Source: Struthidea cinerea (lineage: Eukaryota; Chordata; Aves; Passeriformes; Corcoracidae). From it: a stretch of 64,000 bases of DNA. Made by a program: the position numbers and the translations under genes. Positions within the stretch are counted from its first letter, which is position 1. Each line of letters opens with the position of its first letter. Positions 39,509 through 52,375 of the stretch are shown one piece after another. Under the pieces are notes generated by a model. The model was not told the origin of the DNA. It saw only the letters and a list, made by a program, of their open reading frames with translations, and searched no databases. The stretch lies in NCBI GenBank assembly GCA_013397865.1, contig VZTI01003146.1, positions 1,374,143 to 1,438,142 on the forward strand, in the 5' to 3' direction.

Positions 39509-42500
39509 GAGCATTAAGGGAATCATAAGATTTGCTGCTGGACATCTAGAGACCTGGGAGCACAAGACAATCAACATTTCCATGACTTCAAAATGGCATT
39601 GCAGAAGGAAGGGAAGACTAGACAGTTTTGGGGAAGCTCTTCCAGGAGTCTCACCAGATTGACAGAAAGATCCATACAGCTTGGTGGCTAAAGCTGTATC
39701 TATCTAGACATGATGCTTAGAAACAATAAATAAGCTGGTAGACAACTTGCTATTCTAAAAATACTTTTTGCCTTCTGTTTTTGTTCTACTCTTAAAACTG
39801 TTTAAGATGACATTATCTACACCATTGGACATGTATTTCTAAAAGAGAAAATAATCAAAATATGAGAACTTAGCTAAACCCAGTGGTTGGTCAGAGGCAC
39901 TACGGCCAGGACTCAGGATTTTGAAATTCCACCATCGGTAAAGACATTGGATTGAATCTTTGAGACAATAAAGGAAAGAGAGGTACGTATCCCCCTCACG
40001 CCATGAAATCCAGCTTTCAGGAAGGACAGTGGAAATGTGGGCCATAGTAAGCATATTAAAATACATTACAAAACTGTGGTATATAGTTTCTTCCCACTTT
40101 TTTTAACAGCAGCATTTCTGTGTTTATATTCAGGAAGCCATAAGGGCTTAAAAGAATCAGCGTTACTACTGACTTGTTTAACTAAAATGATGAGGTTGGC
40201 TTATCTGTTGCAAACAAATTTACTAACATAAGGCAAATAAATAAGACTTTTTTTGAAGTATCTTAGAAATCCACTTCTTGTTTTCTGCTTGTCTCTGAAG
40301 GGGGAATAGATAATGAAACTCAGTCAAGTCAGATTAACTTTCATATTGTCAGTGTGGCAGTATGTGGGTTTCAGACAATAACAATTTTGTCATCCTCTAA
40401 AATAAGTTTATTACTAGCACAATTTTTTTACAACTCTATGGGCTTTTGTACTTCTTATTTTAAGGGAAACAGCTTCTTTTACAGCACTTACATAGAGGCT
40501 CATTTTAAAGCTTACATATTCTCTTGGCTTACTTTAAGGATAGATGAAGTTGGCAGCTGTCCACTGAGGGAGTTAGGGACAGTAAAAAAACCCGCAACTT
40601 AGAGTGCTCATTATTCACTAAACATAGTTATCACCCACCAGTAAATGGGCACACTGGCAGGAATGATGACACTAATTCCTCACCAGCCTGCTGCAGATGA
40701 AAGGAGCACTCCTCCCTGCTCCAGGAAGTAAAGCTAAAACCTTTTGGTGCTTTCTCTTGTTACGAGAAACACTGTCAAAGGCTGCAAATAATTCCAGTTA
40801 AGACTGCCCAGGAAAAAATACAGACGGTGTGATGCCTACTGATTCTTATGCATGGGAAAAGTACAAATGCTGGCAAAGTTCATTTTTTGGTATCATACCC
40901 TTAAGATGCTGGCACGGTGGACAGAAACCCCCGGTATACGGACCCCAAGAATTTGAGTTCTTGTAGATCTATTGGGTCCACTTTTTCCAACCTGGGCACT
41001 TAAGCTTTACAGTCTTTAACTATGAACAAAACCTTCAAAAATATCTCTAGAATAACAGATATCATCCCAGATTTCTGCAAAAAAGAAAAAAAAAATCAAG
41101 CAAATTTTTTACATGGAAAAATGAATTTTAAAGGTGGGACTTAAAAGCATCTACATTCATAGATCTGTAAGGCATGAATACAGGGAACAAGTGGAACTCA
41201 ACTTTTTCTCCCTAAATGTGCTCCCACTGCTACCCATGCCTCCTCCAAGAGAACTCAAAATGTTACAGTGCATTTAATACTGCAGAACAGCTCAGCTCTT
41301 CAGTGCAGCCCTGCAGATCAAGATGATGACAAACTTCAGCCCTTCTTAAAGAGCTACTTTGCCTTTTATTTTACCACTTGCATTACTCCTCTTCCCACTG
41401 ACCCCATCACCACTATAACCAAAGAAAATAACATTTCACTCTAGTAGTGAACATTGTTTATATACCTCTTATAGAAGAAAAAAATTTTGATGTGCGAATC
41501 ACCATGACGGTTACTCAGCCCTTCCCAGTGTTAGTAATATGTTCTGCACACTTACAATTCATTTAAACGGCTCAGGACAACAAGCCGAAAGGGAAATTCT
41601 CCTACTATGCCAGACCCATGAAGAGGCGTGAGTAGGGAGTGCTTAGTCAGGACCAACCAGTATACCAATTCTGTATTTAAACAGTCTTTAAAACCGTAAG
41701 AAAAAGGAGAAAGTGTGATAATAACTTTTTTTTTTTTGCAAAAGACAGTAATAAAGGCTTCCTTATCTAACTTCAGAGAGCACACGTGATGACTGAGGTT
41801 GGAAAGTAAACGCAACCTTGAACACAAGGTCCCGTTTCCATTTATTTCTAGCTCTGGCAAAACCCCAAATCTGAGGGGTTTTTTCTGCTACCTGTCTCCC
41901 CACCCTCTGAGTTTATTCACATTGTTACATCATGCTTTGCAATTTTAAATCTGGCATAAGGAGATCACTTGTATAATTTCATCGCTACTGGTTGAGCTTT
42001 ATACATTTCCTGTCATGAATCACTGAACAACAAGTGTTTGTATGACCACTTCTCCTCACACAACGTGCAGTCTAACCAGTGAGGTCAATCAACATGCCAA
42101 TCTTTCAGGTGTCTCAAGATGTTTTAGGAAAAGACATGGATTAGAGTCACAGCCACCAAATGCCCCAAATGAACTATTTCAGCCTGTAAAACAGAAAATT
42201 ACATTTCTAACTGAGAAGTACCACAGAGGTTAATTGTGTCAAAATGTTCTTCAGAACAGTATGTTCCATTAAAGTTCCAAGCTGTCAAGTCAAGTTATAT
42301 TGTAAGGTAAAATATCTGCTTACTATCTCCTCCAGGAAATGCCTGCACAACATGTTTAAACCAGCAGCCACACAGGCAACTTTAATGCTGACATTTCCTA
42401 AAGTGCTTTGGTTTTAATTTTATGGTCCTGCATGTTTTATAATGCGACACATCTTTGAGCAACTTGACAGTACAACAGTTAAGATGCAGCACCTCTATTG

Positions 42501-45500
42501 CTACTGGATTCCTAATTTCATTATTTTTCCTTTAGTGGCACCAAAATACTAAAAAAACCCCAAAATGAGAATTTAACCATGCTAAACTCAGCATAAACAC
42601 TTGAGGGGCAAAGTCATTTTTACTCTCTATTTTGTATAAATTTCAGTACATATTAATTTTAAAAAGCCCTCACAAAACAGAGAATAACATCCAAGAAATT
42701 TCAACACTGATTACCCTCGTTCATTTAACTGATTTTTCCTCTCTCATAGCTTGACATTGGTTTGTTTTTTCAACAGCTGTTTTAAGCAGAGCAGCTCATT
42801 TCTGGCACAGACTGTCAGCCACAAACTTGGGATCTCAGATGTCCGTAACATTGACCCACGTTATTGCTGAAGTAGTGTCCCCTGTGTGGAAATCTAGAGA
42901 GAAATAGGGTCGCTATACAAAGCTGAGCAGCACACATTTTCTCCTGCAACATGTGGGTGGGTAATTGTCACATAACATGAAATGTGAGGGAATAGAGACC
43001 CCGGAGCTGCTTTTAGTCCCATGGCTCAACCAGAGCCCTCTCTTGCAATGCCCAAAATGAAGAACAATTGCTATAGGAGTATTTCTCCACCATCCGTGTC
43101 TACATTTCTAAAGGAATAAACAAAGAAAATTTTGAGAAAGCACATGCTGGAACTGCTGCAAAGTATAAAGAGATTTAGCAAAAAAACCTTTATTATCTAC
43201 AGCAATGTGTATTGTGTTCTGGAAAGGTAAAAATTTCTGAAGAACATACGAGTCAAACACACATGCCATCAGAAACCTTCTATACAACCTCCAGCCTACA
43301 AGGAAACAGCTTTTTCTCCCAGATGAGAACATGGCCACATCCCATTGATCCCTGCATCAGTCACTTCCAGGCAAAATTATCACAATTAACTGTAATTAGG
43401 TCAGAAAATGGAAGCAATTTCTTCAAAATCTCTATTCAGGCTTGGCAGAACACAGCAGCCTTCTTGCCTGCAAGACTTGCCTACTATCAGTTCACAGCCC
43501 AGTTGCAAGGGAGTGTCTCATAGAGTCCCCTAAATCCACATCTGCTGCTGCCTCCAGGTCCCAGCAGAGCTGGCAGTGGGGCAAAACACAGCTCCACCAT
43601 TGACTGTTTCATCTTTGAGCTTATCATGGTCTACCAAAAAAAAAAAGTAAAGTTTCCCCCAGCCACTAGAAATTTAAAAAAAAAAGACCATAGATAACAA
43701 CAGTCAGGAATAAAACATACATTCATGGGAATCGGCTGTGTACTTGCTATCCAAAGAAGACAGCACTGATTTTGCCTTTATTCCACACCATTAGGAACCA
43801 CAACATTTAGAACACCTCAGAAGATGACAAAAAAAAGGGACTGTAAATGTACAATTACACACCCGAGAGCCAAAAAGTCCAAACAAAAACCCTTTCCCCA
43901 ACAAAGGAAGGATAAAGACACAAAATTCTAGAAAGGCTCTTGAGGACTTCATTACACAGATGTGTCACCCTCAAGAATGGTCACGTATGACAGTGACTGG
44001 CAGTACAAAAAGTCCAAAGATTAGTTAAAAATCTTGATTGACACAAAATTTACTAAAGGAAGCTATTCAACAAAGCAAGCCTTTGTCTGCCAGATTTTTT
44101 GGTTTGCATACTATGGATGGTCAAGAGTTCACAAACAGCTGGATTGATTACAAAGATCAAGAACAAGAAAACAAAGAAAATTTAAATGTCTCTAAAAGGA
44201 AAAGAATTTTTTTTTCTAATGGAATCAGCCAAAGCTTCCAAAGCAAATCTCAAGACAATAGTATACACGGAAGTAGATTGTCTCGGTGCTTTTAACTGCT
44301 TTGCTTGGTCCAGCTGGTGCTGACACACACATGCATTACTACTCATACCAAACTCATACAACTTCAGTGTTTCTTTTACAATTTCTACTTGCATGCCAGC
44401 AGTGGTCAAGTATGTCTAAGGGTGCTGTTATCTTATCACTTTCTTGACATGCACTGATACCAGTCTTGACAGAGGGATCTCAGGTTTTGAAGAGCCTGAA
44501 ATCATCATAAAGGCGGTCTGGACATGAGTTTAAAATAATATAATCTGTAGAGTAAGAAGGCAGTAACCACTTCACTCTGTCCTCCACTGGGCATAAATAC
44601 GTGTGCAAACTGTTACTTTTTTCCCCTGCAGCTCCTGGTATTTTGAGTAAATTAGTAAGGACATTTTATCCAAGAGGACAACACTTCAGTCATTCAAGCA
44701 GGATCATAAGATTTACAGTCTAAAATTTGACAGCACCAGCTATCAACCTTAGGAAACTTATATTATCAGTAGTTGAAAAATGCACAATGAACTAAACATA
44801 TCCTTTCTTTTGTGTTGTACAAGAATCCTTTACAAGTACCCATTCAGGAACATAAGGAATATTTACACACTCAGTGTCCAGGCCAGATGTCACCCCAACA
44901 GACCACCTTCCTTTAAGCTATGGTGCTTATTAACTTGGTTTGAATACTCACTTACAAGGGAACTACCATCATGAATTATCCCCCGCTTCTAATATCAACT
45001 TGGCACAGAAATAGAACCCATGAGACGAAGGAAGTACTTTAGTCGTGAGCCTTTACCAATACACTGGGGAGGAGACCTCTGAACTTGTGACTAATTACTG
45101 ATTGGTATGCTGGTTCTGCATGTAAAAATCACTATTACTTTGGCACAGACAGTGACAGCTCCAATTAATAGACAGAAAAACAATTCTTGGCAAGAGAAAG
45201 CAAAACATGGCCAAACATGCTAATGTAGCAGTCTGTTCTTGAATTCCCAAGTCTGGACCAAGTAAATATTTTTTAAGCCTCTGTGAGGTGAAAAGAAGAA
45301 CAAAAAAAAAAAGAAAAAAGAAAACAAGGAAAAAAACGCTTTATTTGCAGCCACTGAGGTTCTCAACTTTTTTTAAAGTGAAGCTTTTAAGGAGAAGCAA
45401 CTAATCCACCCCGCTCCTCGTTTGTGTTTGCAGATTTAATAGAAAGATGCAAAGCAATCCTGGTTCTGTAAGTTAGTGAACCGTCTCTCGTAACAGAGGT

Positions 45501-46845
45501 AATAAATGGAATGGCTCTAGCACACAACATATGAGGACAAAATACATGTCAAAGAGTAGTTTTGGCTTGGTCCAGGAGTTACCCCATTTATGAAACAAAC
45601 ATCAGCCCTCTGAAGTTTTAAACATAAAACATAAACCAGCTCAATATTTTCCATTCACATGCAGATGAACCTAAATAAAAATTTTTAGAATACAAACAGT
45701 GCAATTGTTTAGAGCAGAAGGAGAACAATTTGGGGAAAAAAAAAAATTCTCCATTAGAGATCCACTGTCATTCCTAAGAAAAACATCTCACAAATACAAC
45801 CAAAAGTCACGTGTGTGCTCAGAGGATAGACAGGGAAACGACTTCCATAATAGACCACTGAATGAAAAGCTCAAGGAGGAACTTGCGTGGTTTTTAATCC
45901 GCTATGATGTTTTTAACAGTGCTAAGAAGTAGTTAATGTCATCAGTGGATCTGAAGGGAATGCCACAGAAATGTCCCTTAGTGCAGTTTTACCTACTAAT
46001 AAATACCTCTTGAGGGTAACAGATGAGCAGTACTGATCTTCTGAACTTGATACTGACCCTGATCTCTGCTTCCATAGTGAATTTCAGGGATGGCTGAAAG
46101 CTGATCACACACTCCCCAGATGTCAGCTGGGGGTGGCTCTAGTCAGATGCCTACCCCCAAAACAGAACACTTAAATCTGAGTTGCTTTGGGATTTAGCCA
46201 GTCTTGTAGTCTTCCTTCTCTCATTTCTCTCACACTCCTATAAAGATTACTCAGGCAACCATACAAATGAAGGGACCAATTATGATAAAATACCAGAGAA
46301 AACTCACGTGAAATTATAAAGGATTTTCTATTATAACCAAAAAAGGACCTGTGTTGCAACTTAATGCTGCCAATGCAGGAAAGTAACAGTGGACTATGTA
46401 GTTATCAAGGGAGCAGAATGGCCAAGTTCAGTTATTGATTTTTACTTTGTTCAGAAAAATATCAGGCTAATGCTTGGGTTAGAGAAGAAAGGGTTAGCCT
46501 TACAGGAAAAACGAATATGCTTCTTTCCAGATATAGGATGCAATTTTTTCATTTAAATCTCAATAAAGGGATTTTAAGAACTTGTACTGAAACATTAACT
46601 GTGCTTTTCCTTCAATTTTAAGTCATCATGTGGGATGATAATGTTATTTTACTGGTAATATTAAGTCTTGGGCCAGCCAGAAAGAAAAAAGGAATTTTAG
46701 AAGGGTGGTGGGAAAGAGGAATTTCATGTAGCGTACAGCATTTAATCTTGCTATGGAAGTTAATTTAAACTTTTAGCTGGCTCCCATTCTCCCAATATCT
46801 GTTGGATATGGTTACCTTTTGTTTTGTTGAGAAATGTGAAGTCTT
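39509..46845. other. Long non-coding stretch with A-rich tracts
   Basis: About 7 kb of AT-rich DNA. A T run lies near 41727-41738 and an A-rich tract at 45301-45338. No repeat family, RNA gene or convincing exon was recognised. Frames of up to about 103 codons show no domain. Confidence 0.4.
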
Positions 46846-46849
46846 TTCT

Positions 46850-47131
46850 TATTCCACCTGACCTACTTTATTCAAAGAGCTACAAATAAAATGTGCTACC
46901 ATATTCTTAAGCTTCTTTGAAAAATAGTGATCATTTGTGCCATTCAGTATTTGCTACTACTAACCTCAGTAGAGGTATAGCTATCCCTCCAACCTTTTGA
47001 GTTTCCATAGTTTTTGATCTGATTCATGCTCTTTAAGTATTTTCTCTAGGTCAGTCGGGCATTTGTGTGTTGTTTTCTGAATGGTCTGTACTTCTAGCCA
47101 ACACTGATCAATTGGCTTCCCACAGAAATAC
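46850..47131 (-). CDS. Likely 3'-terminal coding exon of an unidentified minus-strand gene
   Basis: On the minus strand a textbook acceptor (tgttttttccccccag) is followed by G and then 49 uninterrupted codons from 47130 to 46984, ending in TAG at 46981-46983. The translation reads like a real protein: it starts YFCGKPIDQCWLEVQ, contains HKCPTDLEKILKEHESD and ends KLWKLKRLEG. The second half is charged and helix-like, and three cysteines lie in the first half. A poly(A) signal AATAAA (46867-46872) follows about 110 bases after the stop, giving a compact 3' UTR with cleavage estimated near 46850. The exon starts with the last base of a codon, so the preceding exon must end after two codon bases. 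I could not name the family. No promoter is visible, so upstream exons should lie at higher coordinates. Confidence 0.55.
46867..46872 (-). terminator. Polyadenylation signal AATAAA
   Basis: tttatt on the plus strand is AATAAA on the minus strand, about 110 bases downstream of the stop codon of the candidate terminal exon, with GT-containing sequence further downstream. Confidence 0.5.
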
Positions 47132-50100
47132 CTGGGGGGAAAAAACAGGAAACACAACTACAACTAATAGTAAAAGACAAAACCATCAATGACCAAACTA
47201 TAAAATGTGGGACCTTCTCCGACTCAAAATCTTAAAAATAAAGATGAAAATCTCAGCATTAGATATAGCTTAATCTTTATTTATGGACACTTAAATTCCT
47301 GTAGTCAGGAATAGCTGTTGGAATTCTACAGTCTGAATCATCAGGCCAGATAATCAGATTGATTTCTCTGGCATTAGCAAACATCTAATTATGGGGAAAA
47401 AAAAAAAAAAAAAAAAGAAAAAAGGAAAAATGAAAAGACTAAGGAATGCAGAGCAGAGCAAAATTTTTACACCCTACACTCCTAAACAACAAAACAAAAC
47501 AAAAATACCAAGCATGTCCCCTATTATATCTCAACAGGATATCCATCTGGAAAGTCTTACCTTCCAGATGCTTTCCCCAACTATTTGATTGTCCTGCTAA
47601 TCTCTGCAACTACCCCTAGGGGGAAAACAAAACACTACATAATTTATTGTCATGCTGTCATTTTAAAAGATGGACAATAGAAAGGGAAATAGATCCTGGA
47701 CAACAGTCAGCTTCAATATTACAACTGCAGAAGCAGAAAACCAGAACTGGATCAAACTGAAATAAAACTGAATATAAAACCTGTATCAAAATTAATTAAT
47801 AAAAGCAAAAAGCATCTTATAGCAGCACAACAGTGAAGTTCATATGCAAAGAATAAAAATCCTAAATAAATGAGGAAGTCTACCCATCTCTTCTCCTCAA
47901 ACAATCAAAGTCGAATCACATGTATGTGGTCAAACCTTCAGACAACTTTTTTTTTTTAAACACAGAAGTATGAAGTCAATTAAACCAAACTACAACTACA
48001 TCATTTTAGAGAAGGCCACAAAATGTTCTCCCCAGGCTTTGGTAGGATGACAAGATTTCTTCTTACAGAAATCACCTGTACCCTTAAAGAATCTCGTAAG
48101 CCTATCAGTGAAAGAAGGCAGAGGCATTTCATTCAGTTACAGGGGGTTTGGATGGATTTGTAAATCGAGTGCTTTAAATTTGAAAGTGACATCTCCTAGC
48201 CAGGTACATGAATGCTTGGGCTTTGAGTAGCTCAGCTGTCTAGTTAGACCACTTCTGGTTCCACTGGAGTTCTGTGGCCAGAAGCTCTACTGTCTGTTGT
48301 GATTGGAGCACACTGAACGGGTCGTTCTGGTGCAGAGACAACCTCCACAAGAAGTGGACAAAGTACTCACAATATATAGATCTCTCAGGTACTTGAAAAA
48401 GGATGAGTTTTATTGTTCTCATTTTCTTTTGTTTGGTTGTTTTTAAGTGGGATTGAATTTACATAATACCTCTTTCCAACTCAAGGTGCAATAGTACAAG
48501 CAAGCAAAGAATTGATTGAAAATACAAATATGGTAATAACATACTCGTGGTATATCAGTGCAAAGGGACACACACTGAAGAACAAGAAAAAGTATTTGAT
48601 TTTACACTGGTGCCATGCTCTTATTGTTTTACTCATCTACGCTAGAAACTGTAGTATTACTTGCAAAAGATTTGGGAGTGTTTTCAGAACATGTTATTTC
48701 ACTCTTTCCAGCTGTGTTATCTACAAAACCTCCTTATACCAGTGGAGTAAGTAACAAGTAAAATCACTGCAGCAAGTTCACGTAAAAAAATTAAAAGTAG
48801 GGGTTTACACACCTTTATGCTCCCAAGTTGAAAGCACCACACACGTGTTCCAAATAATAAAACAATACATGTATCCTACACATTTAGAAAATTACTCTTA
48901 AATTGCTATTAATTTCTGCCCATCATCAATCTTTCTTCAAGATATAGAAAATATTTCAGTCACCATTTCTATCTGCAAATATAAAAAGTGTGACATTTTA
49001 AAAATAAAGCACAGCACAGTCATAATCTTCAACTGGAAAATGTCCTGTTTTTCATGGCATTCAGATAATTCAAAAGAGAGAACACACATTCATGAAATGA
49101 CATAAAAACCATCTTCTAACTTCTATGAGGAATATCAGCCAAAATTCCCTGCATTTTTTTTTAAGTTGTAAGTAACAGTTATAAAAGGAGAGATGCTGTA
49201 TTTCAGTAGAGCTAGAGAAGAGAGATTCATTTGCTGTAGTAACATTTACTACAGAAATATTTTTATTTGCCATAGCATCACCCTCTATTGCACAAGTAGC
49301 TATCTAGTAAGACAGAACTACTTGCCTTTCTCACCACTGTTAGTTGTCTCAGAGGTTTTTCAAAGATGTCTGTTCATAAAATGCTTGTCAAAATGCACTC
49401 GCACATAGCACAAGGCAAAGAGGAGATGAGAGACAGATGCTTCTGCATGTTAGTGGGCGGGATGGGAGAGAAGCTGGGGAAGCAGCTTTGCATCCAATCC
49501 ATTATAGCTATTTTCCTTTTAACCATCTAACAGCAAGTCACAAATTCACCCTAAACATATCAAATCCTCTGAACTCAGGAAACGATGCATTATTGAAGTC
49601 ACAGTAGGGAAGCCAACTCAGTTTAGAGGACATAAAAGACTAGCACTAGAACAACCTTTTTCATCACAAGGTTATGGATTTAAAAACACAGGCAATGTTT
49701 TAATGTAGTGAGAAGATGCACAGTCAAAGAAAAAGCAAAGTAAAAGCGCCATTTGTACTTCTTTCCAGAATAAATTCCTTTCTAGAAAAATTCCTCTCAA
49801 ATAAATTTTCCACTTCAAAAACAGCAACACGGATTAGCAACTTCTCAATCTACTGGTTCCCTGCTCCAGAATATAACCTTTCTTCCACATACATTCTCCT
49901 CAGCTACTCGAGTGCATGTCTCTTGGAATAAGCTGGGTGTCTTAAGATCTGGAACTGACTTCCATCCTTTATAGATTTTACTACTGCAGCATTTACTGCT
50001 GTGAAACTGTGGCTCCAGTGAAGTTGGAAAGTAAAGAAATTTTTTGCAATTTTTCTTCTGCTTAAGATTGCTTCTCCTAATATAGGCTTTTACTGGTGGC

Positions 50101-51970
50101 ACTATTTGTCAAAAGTACACAAAGTTGCAAGTTTTACCAACCTCTATCCACATATGCCTACTACACATAACACACACTGCAGGTATAGTGTATGTGTATC
50201 TTACTCAAGTTACAGTATTTCAAAGCACAAAATGGAAGACATGTCTATGTAGTACCACCATGGAACAGAGCTAAGTGAGCAGAAAGTCCTTATCTAGCCT
50301 TATCTAAGCTATTGAAAGTGAAATCAGAGGTGAAATACATACAGTAAGGATGACTAAACCCATAAATGGTCCAAAATTATTTGTTTTATTACATGAATAC
50401 GAGAGACTACAATCATACTGAACAGGCTATTATCAAATCTCTTCCATGACAAAGCTTTCTGTCCAAGACAACAAATAGAGCAAGTGCATAAATCACAAGG
50501 ATGTGTGGCTTAAGGTCATTATCTCAGAGGATTACAGAATGGTTTTTGCATCGTCCCTCTTTGCTTTTAGTACCTCCACCTTTATTTTAATATTGCAGCT
50601 GTTACTACCATTGCTATCCGAAGGCTAGAGTTCCCTATAGTTATGAATGGCAAACAGAAAAACCCTCTCCCAGGTTAAGGGAGAGTGTAGGGTAAGCTTT
50701 AAAGGTACACACAGTAAACTTAACATAAGAGTGTGTTTTTAATGAGCTCTGCCAGTCTTGTCCAACTGTGTATGCTTTAATTACGGAGCACTATGCTCAG
50801 CACCACGGACTGTGGTTGCCAGGCACCACCAAAGACCCACGGTTCTTGTTGTGCTCACCGTAGTGCAAATATCTAATCAAGAAACTATGCTTGTTCAAAG
50901 GGTTCTCACAAAACCCAAAGGTACCATCAAGGAAAACAAGTGGCTAAATCAGAGTAAACGGGCAGGTACAGCAATCAGCAGCCACCATACATTTGGGGAT
51001 GCAACAAGGGAGTAATCAACTCTCAAATAAGACCACCACTTTCATTGACAGTATTTATAATATTCGTTACAGACTGCAGCGTGTAAACTTCTCACAGTCC
51101 AAGTCAAAATGAAGACTTGAGTTAAGAAAATATGCTCAAATTATACAGCATACAAGTTCAGATTTTAACCTGGATTCCAGATACAATGAGAAATCTACAC
51201 TCTGTGCAACTCTAAGCAGACAATTAAAAGATTTCACCAAGTAGCCCACAAATCTTATATAGGTCATTATGCCACCTCACCCCTGTGAAAATTACAAACA
51301 TCACTACAGACACATACACTTCCCAATTTCCAAGAATACTTTTCAGAATACATCCCAAACACCTATCTTACCATTCACCTTCCCCCCACCAGTAAGAAAC
51401 TGCAAACTTTTGGTCTCAAGGCAAGCCCTCTTTCCTAGAGACACATACACACATTTGATCCAAAATGTGGATCAAATCTTGATCAGTAAAAACATGAAGC
51501 AGTACAGTGGAAGGTGGGGTCCAAAAACTAAAAGCAAAACCAGAAGTGAGAGTGAGAGTGCCAATGAGGACAGGTAGTACAAATACGAGCATGCTGTTCT
51601 AATCAACTAATAAGAGAAAGCTTGAATACTATTTACAAAACCAGAATGCTCTTCTTCCTGACTGCTAAGCCACCATTCTCTTAATGATGAAGAAGAAAGA
51701 AATTGGTTGGAAATCTTCAGTCCTAAATTTCTGCTTCAAAATTATGGTACTTTTCAGCAAGGCAATTGCTGACTAAAGTGAAAAGCTTAGCAAAGCTGAG
51801 CAGTAATTAAGAGATTTCATTTACAACACAATTTCACATTTGTACAGGAGGAAATATGCTTCTTATGACATGAAATTTCCCACAAAAGACATGGAGATGT
51901 AACACCATCTAAGCCTTTCATCTGTCCTGTGAAGCAATCCACCACGTCCTTTGGTAAGTAAATACGCACC
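47132..51970. other. Probable intron of the minus-strand gene
   Basis: No repeat was recognised apart from an A-rich tract at 47396-47430. Several minus-strand splice-like pairs occur (about 47561-47617, 48063-48097, 48370-48390, 49890-50000). Most enclose stops or are very short. The stretch near 49890-50000 gives a protein-like minus frame (KSVPDLKTPSLFQETCTRV) but lacks a clean acceptor. None is strong enough to call. Confidence 0.35.
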
Positions 51971-51971
51971 T

Positions 51972-52375
51972 TGTCCTGGTTCCAGCCAGAACAGGGATAA
52001 TTTTTGCAGTAGCCAGGAGGGGCATGGCTGGGACCTGGAGGTTATTCTGTACCACCTCAGGTCACTTTCTTGGAACGGAGGAAGGGGTCCTTCCCAGGGT
52101 ATCACAGCATGGCAGAGGGAACAGCTGGGTACATTCACCTCTTCATCGGACACTATCATTAGGATAGTTGCTGTTACTGTTCATTTTCTTACTTTGTTGC
52201 TGTTTCCAGTAAGTAGTTCGTATCTCAATCTGTGACCTTTATCTTTTGTGCCTCCAATTCTCCTCCCCAGCCCGCCAGATGGGGGAAGGAAAAGGCAAAG
52301 TGAGCAAGCAGCACGTCGTTGGGAGCTTTTCAGTGAGAACACTTAATTGGGGAATACCATTTCTAAACCACAACA
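51972..52375 (+). mobile_element. Solo LTR, ERVL-like avian endogenous retrovirus
   Basis: The element starts tgtcctggttccagcc and ends ctaaaccacaaca, giving TG...CA termini over 404 bp. Internal blocks include 'cagggataatttttgcagta', 'ttgctgtttccagtaa' and, near the end, 'ccagcccgccagatggggg'. These match the layout of a common avian LTR group that starts with a 'tgtcctggtttcagc' motif and ends in a 'taaaccac' motif. Flanking 5-mers (cacct and cgctt) differ by two transitions and may be a decayed 5-bp target duplication. No gag, pol or env sequence adjoins, so this is a recombined solo LTR. It cannot encode protein. Family assignment is from memory of the sequence pattern. Confidence 0.8.

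Noticed and set aside
51403..51575. Plus-strand acceptor, frame ending KSKTRSESESANED and GTAGTA donor
   Set aside because: Plausible composition, but weak donor, low complexity and no partner exon.
51863..52235. Overlapping frames of 94-98 codons on both strands in the LTR
   Set aside because: They translate LTR sequence, which is not coding.
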